Part shown: in pieces, positions 1 to 6,242 of the stretch | How the letters are laid out: each line of letters starts with the position of its first letter | Numbering within the stretch: position 1 is the stretch's first letter | From: Methanobacteriota archaeon | GTDB taxonomy: Archaea; Halobacteriota; Halobacteria; Halobacteriales; Halalkalicoccaceae | DNA length: 10,644 bases | Reading direction: 5' to 3' | Assembly: GCA_022561895.1 (NCBI GenBank) | Contig: JADFQH010000080.1 | Coordinates: 1-10,644, forward strand | Made by a program: the position numbers and the translations under genes | The notes under the pieces: model-generated | What the model saw: only the letters and a program-made list of their open reading frames with translations | Told to the model about the DNA's origin: nothing | Databases searched by the model: none

Positions 1-1
1 C

Positions 2-70
2 GTCGTCATGCTGGTCGGATCGCTCCTCACCGCTCAGGATCTCGTCCAGACGATCGGCGGGTTCGTCTGA
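2..70 (+). CDS. C-terminal end of an unidentified, probably membrane, protein (partial)
   Basis: Only the last 22 codons are visible, ending in TGA at 68-70. They read VVMLVGSLLTAQDLV and then QTIGGFV. The first part is hydrophobic enough to be the end of a membrane-spanning helix. The start and family lie outside the window, so no function can be given. The gene would converge on the methyltransferase, whose stop is 58 bases further right. The call rests on an open frame running in from the edge and on plausible composition, so it may be wrong. Confidence 0.35.
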   Translation, partial: VVMLVGSLLTAQDLVQTIGGFV

Positions 71-87
71 TCGAGCTTTCATCGACG

Positions 88-97
88 AGAACGTTCT
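88..97. repeat. 10-base perfect palindrome between convergent genes
   Basis: AGAACGTTCT is its own reverse complement. It lies in the 58-base gap between the left-edge gene and the methyltransferase stop. Its 8-base core GAACGTTC occurs again between the divergent amidase and cofD genes (9241-9248). Its position at two gene ends fits a transcription-end signal or chance better than an operator. Confidence 0.35.
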
Positions 98-128
98 TTC
101 GAGCGATCGACAAGCGAGACGACCGGCC

Positions 129-950
129 CTACGCGCGAGCCACCGCGAGGATATGCTCGGAGAAATCGGCGACGACCCGATCCTCACCGAGCGCGCGAGC
201 GAGTTCCCGAACCGACTCTCGGGCCTCCTCGCTCGCCTCACCGAGTTCCCGCTGCATGTTCGAGGCAGGACCCTCCAGCCCGGCGACGGTTTCGACGGCG
301 AATCCAGATTCAGAAAGGTCGGCTTCGAGTTCCGCGGCCCGGAAGAAATGGCACTCGGCCCAGCCCTCGCCGCTGGCGTACTCGGCGACCGCTTTGGCGG
401 TGTAGTCGCCGGTTTCGGCGAGATGAACGAGCAGCCCGTGTGACTTCTCGGGAACGTGTTTGATGATGTCTCGAAGCGTCGCCAGTCTGCCGATCACGGA
501 GACGAAGACGGGTGCGCCATCGCGAGCGACCCGCCGAAGTTCCGAAAGCGCTCGCTCGCGCTCTTCGGAGCTGACGATATGGGAGAGCGGGCCACCGAGA
601 CAGCAGACCGCGTCGAATTTTTTCGAGCCAAACGGCAGGTCACGGATATCACCCTGGCGAGCGGTGATTCGCTCGCTAACGCCGTATTCGTCGGCCTTCT
701 CGCGCGCGATGCGGATCTGTTCTGCGCTGAGATCGACGAGGTTCACGTCGTAGCCGCGTTCTGCGAGCCAGATCGTGTATCGGCCCGCACCGCCGCCAGC
801 ATCGAGGACGTGTCCCGATTCGGGGACGTAGTTTTCTAAATACTCGATCGTGTTCTCGAACTCCAGTCGGGAAACGGGGTTCGCCTCCAGTCGGTTCCAC
901 TCGCCGTCGGCGAACTCGTCGTAATACTCTCGGGGATCCATGTCGGTCAT
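129..950 (-). CDS. class I SAM-dependent methyltransferase
   Basis: This 273-residue cytoplasmic protein has a Rossmann-type methyltransferase domain. Motif I is VLDAGGGAGRYT (residues 48-59), the glycine-rich loop that binds S-adenosylmethionine. Asp73 in VDLS is the usual acidic residue that contacts the ribose. Motif III is GDIRDLPF (100-107) and motif IV is FDAVCCLGGPLSHI (112-125). After residue 155 the protein is mostly helical and acidic, and probably forms the substrate cap. The acceptor substrate cannot be read from the sequence; small molecules such as quinones are as likely as anything else. Start: ATG at 950 is preceded by a weak AAGGT ribosome-binding match 5 bases upstream. Met4 is an alternative. 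No TATA box lies at the leaderless distance, so a leader of about 40 bases from a box near 1016 is likely. It is transcribed in the same direction as vapBC but separated from it by 265 bases. Confidence 0.9.
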   Translation of the reverse strand: MTDMDPREYYDEFADGEWNRLEANPVSRLEFENTIEYLENYVPESGHVLDAGGGAGRYTIWLAERGYDVNLVDLSAEQIRIAREKADEYGVSERITARQGDIRDLPFGSKKFDAVCCLGGPLSHIVSSEERERALSELRRVARDGAPVFVSVIGRLATLRDIIKHVPEKSHGLLVHLAETGDYTAKAVAEYASGEGWAECHFFRAAELEADLSESGFAVETVAGLEGPASNMQRELGEASEEARESVRELARALGEDRVVADFSEHILAVARA

Positions 951-1011
951 GGACGACCTTCGGCGGTTGGGGCTGTTCTGCGATCGGTGCTTCGTCGTGT
1001 GGTGTGTGCGT

Positions 1012-1020
1012 ACATTTATC
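1012..1020 (-). promoter_or_regulatory. possible TATA box for the methyltransferase gene
   Basis: On the minus strand this reads GATAAATGT, 62-70 bases before the ATG at 950. An archaeal start site about 25 bases downstream would leave a leader of roughly 40 bases, which fits the weak ribosome-binding match AAGGT at 956-960. It is the only A/T-rich element in the region with this geometry. The match is modest. Confidence 0.3.
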
Positions 1021-1186
1021 GGTCGGTGGGGTGGCTACTGGGCGGTGCGGTCGATTCGTCAGGTTTCACCCCGATCGCCGAGTTATCAGCGGACACCGAG
1101 ACTCCACCCGAGGAAAGCAGCTACTGGTCCGCGATTGGGAGACCCGATGGATGAAGTCGTTCGCCTCACAGCGCGAAGATCACCGC

Positions 1187-1199
1187 TTTATGTCATAAA
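1187..1199. repeat. 13-base near-palindrome downstream of vapC
   Basis: TTTATGTCATAAA has two 6-base arms that are perfect inverted copies around a central T. It begins 17 bases after the vapC stop codon, in a locally A/T-rich patch of GC-rich DNA. It could be a protein-binding site or help end vapBC transcription. No T-run follows it on the minus strand, so a standard terminator call is not justified. Confidence 0.3.
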
Positions 1200-1215
1200 C
1201 CTTCCGGATGACTAC

Positions 1216-1623
1216 TCAGTCCCAAACTATCGGGAGATCCAGTTCCCTGATTTCGGAATCACTGGTGATAATTCCGTCCGTTTCGTGTACTTCGTGACTG
1301 GCCACGATCATCGCATCGTGGATAGAGAGATCCGAGATGAGCTGAGAGATCGCGGTGAGGTCTTCGAGACCACTTTTGACGATCGTGACTGGCAGATACG
1401 ATTCAATCCCGTCGATCACATCCCTCGGCGAAACCGAGAGTGGAACACCGTTGATCTGCTCTCGTTTGTCGATTCGATACATCGTTTCGACCGCTGCGAT
1501 CGTCGGTAGTTGGATGACCGTCTCCCCGGCTTCAGCACGTCGAAACACGGCGTCTGCTTCCTTCGGGAGTTGATCGACTAGATATCGGATGAACCCGACG
1601 GCATCCGTCGTGTACGTTTCCAT
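1216..1623 (-). CDS. vapC: PIN-domain toxin ribonuclease of a VapBC toxin-antitoxin pair
   Basis: This 135-residue protein has the PIN fold of VapC toxins, metal-dependent RNases that cleave specific RNAs such as tRNA when freed from the antitoxin. The four acidic active-site positions are present: Asp7 near the N-terminus (TTDAVGFI), Glu46 in AAVETMYR, Asp103 in SIHDAMIVAS, and Asp122 in IITSDSEI. The pattern 'IHDAMIVASH ... D.IITSD' is typical of the C-terminal half of PIN domains, and the length is normal. The chosen start is the ATG at 1623, which shares its A with the antitoxin stop (TGATG), so translation is probably coupled. The longer open frame upstream is Arg/Gly-rich sequence in the shadow of vapB. 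The target RNA is unknown. Because all catalytic residues are kept, the toxin should be active. Confidence 0.9.
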   Translation of the reverse strand: METYTTDAVGFIRYLVDQLPKEADAVFRRAEAGETVIQLPTIAAVETMYRIDKREQINGVPLSVSPRDVIDGIESYLPVTIVKSGLEDLTAISQLISDLSIHDAMIVASHEVHETDGIITSDSEIRELDLPIVWD

Positions 1624-1883
1624 CAGTCGATGGTCCACTCCGTCTCTCGTCGCTTTTCGATCTCCGCTTCGAGCTGTTTGGCCACCGCCTCCCGTTCTTT
1701 TGCTGTGGTGTCTTCGGGAACGAGCATTCCGCGCCCCTCCGTCAGGGTACGCTTTTTGAGGACGATTGTGTCGTCCTCGTCGATCCATACGACCTCGTCG
1801 CCGGGTTCGATACCGTGTTTTTCGCGCAACCGCTTGGGAATGGTGGTCTGGCCCTTGTCGGTGACCCGTGTCGATTCGCTCAT
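1623..1883 (-). CDS. vapB: AbrB/SpoVT-fold antitoxin (VapB type)
   Basis: This 86-residue protein has an N-terminal swapped-hairpin AbrB DNA-binding domain at residues 4-44, with the characteristic stretch VTDKGQTTIPKRLREKHGI followed by PGDEVVW and TIVLKK. Residues 55-86 are a charged helical tail (EREAVAKQLEAEIEKRRETEW), the part that normally wraps around and blocks the VapC active site. In this family the antitoxin dimer, and more strongly the toxin-antitoxin complex, represses its own promoter. The start at 1883 is chosen because the AbrB domain begins at once. A 22-residue upstream extension exists in frame but would translate through the promoter and repeats. The stop overlaps the vapC start by one base. 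Direct repeats at 1889-1908 lie 6-25 bases upstream of the ATG. Confidence 0.9.
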   Translation of the reverse strand: MSESTRVTDKGQTTIPKRLREKHGIEPGDEVVWIDEDDTIVLKKRTLTEGRGMLVPEDTTAKEREAVAKQLEAEIEKRRETEWTID

Positions 1884-1888
1884 ATTCG

Positions 1889-1908
1889 GTAAGAACAGTT
1901 GTAAGAAC
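1889..1908. promoter_or_regulatory. two direct repeats GTAAGAAC, candidate VapB(C) operator
   Basis: GTAAGAAC occurs at 1889-1896 and again, identically, at 1901-1908, separated by AGTT, giving a 12-base period. Relative to the vapB ATG the repeats occupy -6 to -13 and -18 to -25. They therefore cover the region between a weak TATA-like TTAGGT (minus strand, 1907-1912) and the start codon. A bound protein there would block transcription. Binding by VapB is inferred from how the family is regulated. The repeats also lie 65-84 bases upstream of the carboxylase ATG, so that promoter could be affected too. Confidence 0.5.
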
Positions 1909-1972
1909 CTAACTCTTCTGGGGAATGAACCGATAGAATGAGGTGGCACACTCGTGAACTGCTTTCCAAGAA

Positions 1973-3808
1973 ATGTTCCGGAAAGTCTTGGTTGCGAATC
2001 GGGGGGAGATCGCCGTGCGCGTCATGCGCGCATGCGAGGAGCTGAACGTCGGTACTGTCGCCGTCTACAGCGAGGCCGACAAGGAGAGCGGTCACGTTCG
2101 CTACGCCGACGAGGCGTACAACGTCGGGCCGGCGCGGGCCGCCGATTCGTATCTCGATCACGAGGCGGTGATCGACGCAGCGCGAAAGGCCGACGCCGAC
2201 GCGATCCACCCCGGCTACGGCTTTCTCGCCGAGAACGCCGCGTTCGCCGCGAAGGTCGAGGAAGTAGACGGCATCACGTGGATCGGGCCGACGAGCGACG
2301 CGATGGAACAGCTCGGCGAGAAGACGAAGGCCCGTCGGATCATGCAGGACGCAGAGGTTCCGATCGTCCCCGGCACGACCGACCCGGTGACAGAACCCGA
2401 GGAAGTCAGGGAGTTCGGTGAGGAACACGGCTATCCCGTCGCAATCAAAGCCGAGGGCGGCGGTGGAGGCCGCGGGATGAAGATCGTCCACGATCCGGAC
2501 GAGGCCGAAGACCAGCTCGATAGCGCAAAACGCGAGGGCGAGGCGTACTTCGACAACGACTCGGTCTATGTCGAGCGATTTCTCGAAAATCCCCGGCATA
2601 TCGAGGTGCAGATCCTCGCGGACCACGAAGGACAAGTAAGACATCTCGGCGAACGGGACTGCTCGCTACAGCGCCGCCACCAGAAGGTGATCGAGGAGGG
2701 CCCCTCGTCGGCACTGTCCGACCACCTCCGCGAGAAGATCGGCGAGGCCGCACGCCGCGGGGTGAGCGCCGCCGAGTACACCAACGCTGGCACCGTCGAG
2801 TTCCTCGTCGAGGAGGACGTTGGCCGAGAGTCGGACGATTTACTCGGCCCCGAGACGGATTTCTACTTCCTCGAAGTCAACACCAGAATCCAGGTCGAAC
2901 ACACGGTGACGGAGGAGATCACGGGCATCGACATCGTGAAGTGGCAGCTCCAGATCGCCGACGGCGAGGCGATGGATTTCGAGCAGGGAGATGTAGAAAT
3001 CGACGGCCACGCCATGGAGTTCCGGATCAACGCCGAGAACGCCGCAAACGAGTTTTCACCTTCCTCGGGCGGGAAACTCATGACCTACGACCCGCCGGGC
3101 GGGATCGGCGTGCGGCTTGATGACGCGCTCAGACAGGGCGACTCGATCGTCACCGACTACGACTCGATGATCGCGAAGCTGATCGTTTCCGCGAGCGATC
3201 GCAAGGAGTGTATCAGCCGGAGCCTGCGCGCGCTGCGCGAGTACGAGATCGAGGGCGTCGTGACGGTGATCCCGTTTCACCGGCTCATGCTTTCGGACGA
3301 GCGGTTCGTCGAGGGAACTCACACCACGAAGTATCTCGACGACGAGTTAGATAGGAGTCGGATCGAGGAGGCCCAAGCCCAGTGGGGAAGCGAGGACGGA
3401 AGCGACGGCGAGGACGAGGAGGTCGTCCACCGAGAGTTCACCGTCGAAGTCAACGGCAAGCGATTCGAGGTCGATCTCGAAGAGCGCGGCATGCAGGCGG
3501 TCGGCGGTGGCGGTGGAGGCAGCGGGGGCGGTGCTGGCCAGCCGCCCCAGCCCGCGGGCGGAGGCGACTCCGGTTCGACAGAGGTCACTGCCGAGGGTGA
3601 GCAGGTGACCGCGGAGATGCAGGGCACGATCCTCTCGGTCGAGATCGAAGCGGGCGACGAGGTCGAAAGCGGCGACGTGCTCTGCGTGCTCGAAGCGATG
3701 AAGATGGAAAACGACGTGGTCGCCTCCTCGGGTGGGACCGTTTCCCAGGTGCTCGTCGGCGAGGGAGAGAGCGTCGACATGGGTGACACGCTCGTGGTCA
3801 TCGAGTGA
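1973..3808 (+). CDS. pccA: biotin carboxylase/biotin carrier fused subunit of acetyl/propionyl-CoA carboxylase
   Basis: This 611-residue alpha subunit carboxylates its own biotin with ATP and bicarbonate; a separate beta subunit then passes the CO2 to acetyl- or propionyl-CoA. Domains: biotin carboxylase N-domain 1-115 (HPGYGFLAENA 79-89); ATP-grasp with the glycine loop EGGGGGRGMK (161-170), ERDCSLQRRHQK (227-238) and EVNTRIQVEHTVTE (301-314); biotin carboxylase C-domain to about 455; a beta segment REFTVEVNGKRFEVDLEERG (487-506); a Gly/Pro-rich flexible linker 511-533; and a biotinyl domain about 540-611 with Lys577 in EAMKMEN as the biotin site. An acidic insert at 283-296 (before FYFLEVNTR) is one I associate with haloarchaeal homologues. 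The ATG at 1973 starts the family directly at MFRKVLVANRGEIA. No clear TATA box or ribosome-binding site is visible. The stop overlaps birA by four bases. No carboxyltransferase gene is nearby. The symbol follows haloarchaeal usage; accC/accA-type names are also used. Confidence 0.95.
   Translation: MFRKVLVANRGEIAVRVMRACEELNVGTVAVYSEADKESGHVRYADEAYNVGPARAADSYLDHEAVIDAARKADADAIHPGYGFLAENAAFAAKVEEVDGITWIGPTSDAMEQLGEKTKARRIMQDAEVPIVPGTTDPVTEPEEVREFGEEHGYPVAIKAEGGGGGRGMKIVHDPDEAEDQLDSAKREGEAYFDNDSVYVERFLENPRHIEVQILADHEGQVRHLGERDCSLQRRHQKVIEEGPSSALSDHLREKIGEAARRGVSAAEYTNAGTVEFLVEEDVGRESDDLLGPETDFYFLEVNTRIQVEHTVTEEITGIDIVKWQLQIADGEAMDFEQGDVEIDGHAMEFRINAENAANEFSPSSGGKLMTYDPPGGIGVRLDDALRQGDSIVTDYDSMIAKLIVSASDRKECISRSLRALREYEIEGVVTVIPFHRLMLSDERFVEGTHTTKYLDDELDRSRIEEAQAQWGSEDGSDGEDEEVVHREFTVEVNGKRFEVDLEERGMQAVGGGGGGSGGGAGQPPQPAGGGDSGSTEVTAEGEQVTAEMQGTILSVEIEAGDEVESGDVLCVLEAMKMENDVVASSGGTVSQVLVGEGESVDMGDTLVVIE
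3503..3571 (+). other. Gly-rich hinge coding segment in the carboxylase subunit
   Basis: Residues 511-533 consist almost only of Gly, with Ser, Ala, Pro and Gln, and join the catalytic part to the mobile biotin domain. The DNA is a run of GGC/GGT/GGA codons with imperfect triplet repetition. It looks like a normal swinging-arm linker and not an inserted element. Length variation between strains would be expected here. Confidence 0.7.
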
Positions 3809-4731
3809 GTACGAGAAGGGCGATCCTCGACGCCCTCGCTTCGGGACCGGTTTCAGGTCCCGAACTCGCAGAGCGGCTGGGCGTTTCGCGGGCGGCGATC
3901 TGGAAGCAGGTCGAAGCCTTACGAGAAACGGGCTTCGAGATCGAGAGCGAGGAGGCGGGCTATCGGGTGGGTTCGATCCCCGAGTTCTGCGGTCCGGCCG
4001 TCGAGTTCGGGCTGGAGGCTCCGTACGAAATCGAGTACCACGACGCCCTCCCCAGTACGAACGCCCGCGCACGCGAGTTGGCGAAAGCAGGTGCAGAAAG
4101 CGTCGTCGTGCTCGCGGACGAACAGACCGCCGGACGGGGCCGTCTGGACAGGGGCTGGAGCGCGCCGAGCGGGGGGATCTACCTGAGTTTCGTTCTCAAA
4201 CCAGCGATCGCGCCGATGGAAGCACCGCTGCTGACACTCGCGGCCGCAGTGGCGACGACGCGCACGTTGCGCGAGACGGGCGTCGAGGCGGGGATCAAAT
4301 GGCCGAACGACCTGCTTTTGGAAGCAACCAACGAGAAACTCGTCGGCATCCTCACGGAGATGGAGGGGGAAGCCGATCGCGTCTCGTGGGTCGTCTGTGG
4401 GATCGGCGTCAACGCCAACGTCGATAGCGGGAAGCTGCCTGCGGGCGCGACGAGCATTCGAGAGCAGGTCGGGGATATCGATCGGCGGGTCTTCGTCCAG
4501 CGTGTCCTCGAACGATTCGATGGCCTTCGAAAAGACCCGGAGACGATTCTCGATGGGTGGCGCGAGCACGCGATCACGCTCGGCCAGCGGGTTCGTGTCG
4601 ACACAGCCCAAGGAGAGATCGTCGGCAAAGCGGTCGATATCGAATCGCCGGGACAGTTAGTGATCGAAACCGAGGGGGGCGAGGTGCGGGTTCACGCCGG
4701 GGACTGTGAGCATCTCCGTCCAACCCACTAA
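3805..4731 (+). CDS. birA: biotin--[acetyl-CoA-carboxylase] ligase BirA with N-terminal winged helix
   Basis: This 308-residue enzyme activates biotin with ATP to biotinyl-AMP and attaches it to the carrier lysine of the upstream subunit. Residues 4-54 form a winged-helix DNA-binding domain (ILDALASGPVSGPELAERLG, then VSRAAIWKQVEALRETGF). The ligase core has STN 84-86, Gln107, the biotinyl-AMP loop GRGRLDRGW (110-118) and KWPNDLL (165-171) with catalytic Lys165, then KLVGILTEM (178-186). Residues 258-305 form the small C-terminal beta domain (LGQRVRVD ... VHAGDCEHLRP). The GTG start at 3805 overlaps the carboxylase stop as GTGA. No ribosome-binding site is seen at normal spacing, so expression is probably coupled to that gene. 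The winged helix suggests it could also repress biotin genes, as E. coli BirA does, but this is inferred. Its stop is one base from the usp stop on the other strand. Confidence 0.95.
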   Translation: MSTRRAILDALASGPVSGPELAERLGVSRAAIWKQVEALRETGFEIESEEAGYRVGSIPEFCGPAVEFGLEAPYEIEYHDALPSTNARARELAKAGAESVVVLADEQTAGRGRLDRGWSAPSGGIYLSFVLKPAIAPMEAPLLTLAAAVATTRTLRETGVEAGIKWPNDLLLEATNEKLVGILTEMEGEADRVSWVVCGIGVNANVDSGKLPAGATSIREQVGDIDRRVFVQRVLERFDGLRKDPETILDGWREHAITLGQRVRVDTAQGEIVGKAVDIESPGQLVIETEGGEVRVHAGDCEHLRPTH

Positions 4732-4732
4732 C

Positions 4733-5179
4733 TCACTCGAGATCCTCCTCGCGAACCCGAACCGTAAGAACGGGGACGGATGAAGCGCGAACGACGCGCT
4801 CTGCGACACTCCCCAACAGAAGGCGGTCGATCCCACCCCGTCCGTGAGTTCCCATAACGATCAGGTCACAGCCCTCCTCGATTGCGTAATGGACGATCTC
4901 CTTCGATGGCGTGCCGTCGATGATGGCGGTCTCGATCGGAACCGCTCTCTTGTCTGCGATCTCTCTGACTCGTTCGAGCGCTTCTCTCCCATCCTCTCTG
5001 AGCATGTCGCTAACGCCCTCCCATGAGGTTTCCATCGGGAGGCTCGCAAAGCTCGCGGTGTTGACGACGAAGACGGCGTGGATCGTCGCGCCGTGGACGC
5101 TCGCGAGCGCCGTCGCCTGTTCTACGGCGCGCTCGACACCCGCCGACCCGTCCGTCGGAACGAGAATCCGCTCGTACAT
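4733..5179 (-). CDS. universal stress protein, UspA family, ATP-binding type
   Basis: This 148-residue single Usp domain is cytoplasmic and normally dimeric. It begins MYERILVPTDGS, with Asp10 at the usual nucleotide-contact position. It carries the complete ATP-binding signature G-2x-G-9x-G-S at residues 110-124 (GTHG, nine residues, then GS), followed by VAERVVRASSVPVLTVR. It therefore belongs to the ATP-binding MJ0577-like branch. Family members help cells survive stress, but the specific role is not deducible. The gene is last in a row of five minus-strand genes and converges on birA with one base between the stops. It appears to have its own leaderless promoter (5203-5208) flanked by inverted repeats. 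Confidence 0.93.
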   Translation of the reverse strand: MYERILVPTDGSAGVERAVEQATALASVHGATIHAVFVVNTASFASLPMETSWEGVSDMLREDGREALERVREIADKRAVPIETAIIDGTPSKEIVHYAIEEGCDLIVMGTHGRGGIDRLLLGSVAERVVRASSVPVLTVRVREEDLE

Positions 5180-5187
5180 GTGATCAC
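5180..5187. repeat. 8-base palindrome abutting the usp start codon
   Basis: GTGATCAC is a perfect palindrome immediately upstream of the usp ATG. With the CTGT/ACAG elements beside it, it makes the 33 bases before usp unusually rich in inverted repeats. At the leaderless start site it could affect either transcription initiation or the 5' end of the message. An 8-base palindrome is also possible by chance. Confidence 0.3.
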
Positions 5188-5212
5188 TGTTCGCACAGCG
5201 ACCTTAACTGTG
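5187..5212. promoter_or_regulatory. inverted repeats around the usp promoter, candidate operator
   Basis: CTGT (5187-5190) and ACAG (5195-5198) are inverted with a 4-base gap. CACAG (5194-5198) and CTGTG (5208-5212) are inverted with a 9-base gap that contains the TTAA of the presumed TATA box. Three alternating half sites thus frame the core promoter, a layout typical of a repressor site. The binding protein is unknown. Confidence 0.4.
5203..5208 (-). promoter_or_regulatory. TATA box for usp, overlapping the upstream stop codon
   Basis: On the minus strand this reads GTTAAG, 24-29 bases before the usp ATG, the spacing of a leaderless archaeal promoter. The TAA stop of the amidohydrolase gene (5204-5206) is part of the box. 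Usp can therefore be made separately from the upstream genes. Confidence 0.5.
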
Positions 5213-6232
5213 TTGTGCCGGATGCGTCGTCCGGACGACGTCGGCCATCCCCGCCCGGCGAACGACCGCACGAACCGGATCGCGCACTCCCGAGAGGTTG
5301 TCCGAACCGCCGTCCAGAACGAGTAGCCGTGCCTCACGCCCCTTCTCGATCGTTCCGGCATCGACCCCCATCAGCTCCGCACCGGCTCGCGTCGCCATCG
5401 CCAGCACGTCCCGCGAATCGAGATTCGTGAATTTGGCGGCGAACTCCATCTCGCGAAAGATCGATGGACTGTTCAGCATAACGTTGTCCGTGCCGAGCGC
5501 GACGGTCGTTCTTTCGACTAACTCCTCGATCGGCGGCAAGCCGACGTTCGTCACCAGGTTCGCCCGTGGGCAGACGACCACCGGAATCTCTTGATCCCCG
5601 ACCCGGGCCAACTGTTCGGTATTAGCATTGACCATGTGGACGAGGTAGTCGGGTTCGAGAGCCAGCGCGGGATCGATGTCGTCGGTTCGATTCTCCCCGG
5701 CGTGGATCCCAAACGGCTTACTCGCCTCGCGGGCCGCCGCACGCTCACGGGTGAAATCGGCGTCCGCCGCACCGCTTGCCCCGTAGCCGTCCCCGGCCTC
5801 TAGGGCCCTGAGTTCGTCGCGCCCCATCGCAAACGCATCGATCGGGAGTCCGGCGGCTGCCTCCCTGAGCACTGCTACTCCATCCGCACCGCCCTCGCGA
5901 AAGTCCACGAACGCCGTCACCCCGCCCGAGCGCATGAACCGGATCGATTCCCTGATCGCCCCGACCATCTCCTCGCGACTGCTCTCCCGAAGCAGGCGGT
6001 GTTTCAATCCGTCCGGTGGCGCAACGAGTTCCTCTAAGGTAAGATCCCGGCCCGCTTCCTTCGCGATGGAATCCCCGATGTGGGTGTGGGCGTTGATGAA
6101 GGCGGGAAGGACGATCCGATCGCTCTCGACCGGTTCTTCCTCGATTGCGACGATCCGCCCGTCTTCACAGACGACCCGACCCTCGACCGGCGTAAAATCG
6201 GGACCCCGGAGAACGGTCCCTTCGATGATCAT
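5204..6232 (-). CDS. amidohydrolase-superfamily metal hydrolase (deaminase-like)
   Basis: This 342-residue protein has the metal-dependent TIM-barrel fold of cytosine, adenosine and S-adenosylhomocysteine deaminases. It has the N-terminal beta segment (1-44), the metal motif AHTH with His49 and His51, His177 and Glu180 in GIHAGE, His199 in LVHMVN, and Asp249 in GTDNVMLN. These are the one-metal ligands and proton-shuttling Glu of the deaminase branch. The C-terminal strand region (IEKGREARLLVLDG) completes the composite beta sandwich. At 342 residues it is shorter than the usual 400-450, mainly through a compact barrel. The substrate is not predictable. The ATG at 6232 begins directly with the first beta strand. 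The upstream A/T element TTCAAAT sits at -23 to -29. It lies 63 bases after the lipoprotein stop and 24 bases before the usp ATG. Confidence 0.9.
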   Translation of the reverse strand: MIIEGTVLRGPDFTPVEGRVVCEDGRIVAIEEEPVESDRIVLPAFINAHTHIGDSIAKEAGRDLTLEELVAPPDGLKHRLLRESSREEMVGAIRESIRFMRSGGVTAFVDFREGGADGVAVLREAAAGLPIDAFAMGRDELRALEAGDGYGASGAADADFTRERAAAREASKPFGIHAGENRTDDIDPALALEPDYLVHMVNANTEQLARVGDQEIPVVVCPRANLVTNVGLPPIEELVERTTVALGTDNVMLNSPSIFREMEFAAKFTNLDSRDVLAMATRAGAELMGVDAGTIEKGREARLLVLDGGSDNLSGVRDPVRAVVRRAGMADVVRTTHPAQHS

Positions 6233-6242
6233 GGTAGGAGAA

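Larger units (their letters stand above)
951..1215. other. 265-base spacer between vapC and the methyltransferase gene
   Basis: This is the longest stretch without a gene. It holds a TATA-like element at 1012-1020 reading GATAAATGT on the minus strand, a possible methyltransferase promoter, and a 13-base AT-rich near-palindrome at 1187-1199 just after vapC. Open frames here on the plus strand run straight into antisense vapC sequence and match no family I recognise. I see no tRNA, IS end or further repeat. Confidence 0.6.

Noticed and set aside
940..1509. Plus-strand open frame over the spacer and antisense to vapC, including a shorter frame from 1147
   Set aside because: Most of it mirrors the PIN domain on the other strand; the spacer part is Arg-rich with no start signal.
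1624..1788. Longer VapC start, adding 55 residues
   Set aside because: The added part is Arg/Gly-rich and read out of frame through vapB; the PIN domain begins at METYTTDAVG, coupled by TGATG.
1923..1941. Two GAATGA copies 13 bases apart upstream of the carboxylase gene
   Set aside because: Six-base repeats at this spacing are expected by chance, and no promoter element lines up with them.
1880..2644. Long minus-strand open frame (254 codons) opposite the biotin carboxylase gene
   Set aside because: It is antisense to conserved ATP-grasp sequence, has no family motif, and arises because GC-rich haloarchaeal genes leave few stops on the opposite strand.
3503..3571. Simple-sequence repeat that might be a mobile or regulatory element
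   Set aside because: It codes for the Gly-rich hinge normal between carboxylase and biotin domains, in frame.
3347..4072. Minus-strand frame opposite the carboxylase/birA junction
   Set aside because: Antisense to the biotinyl domain and the BirA winged helix; composition is Arg/Ala/Pro-rich as expected for a shadow.
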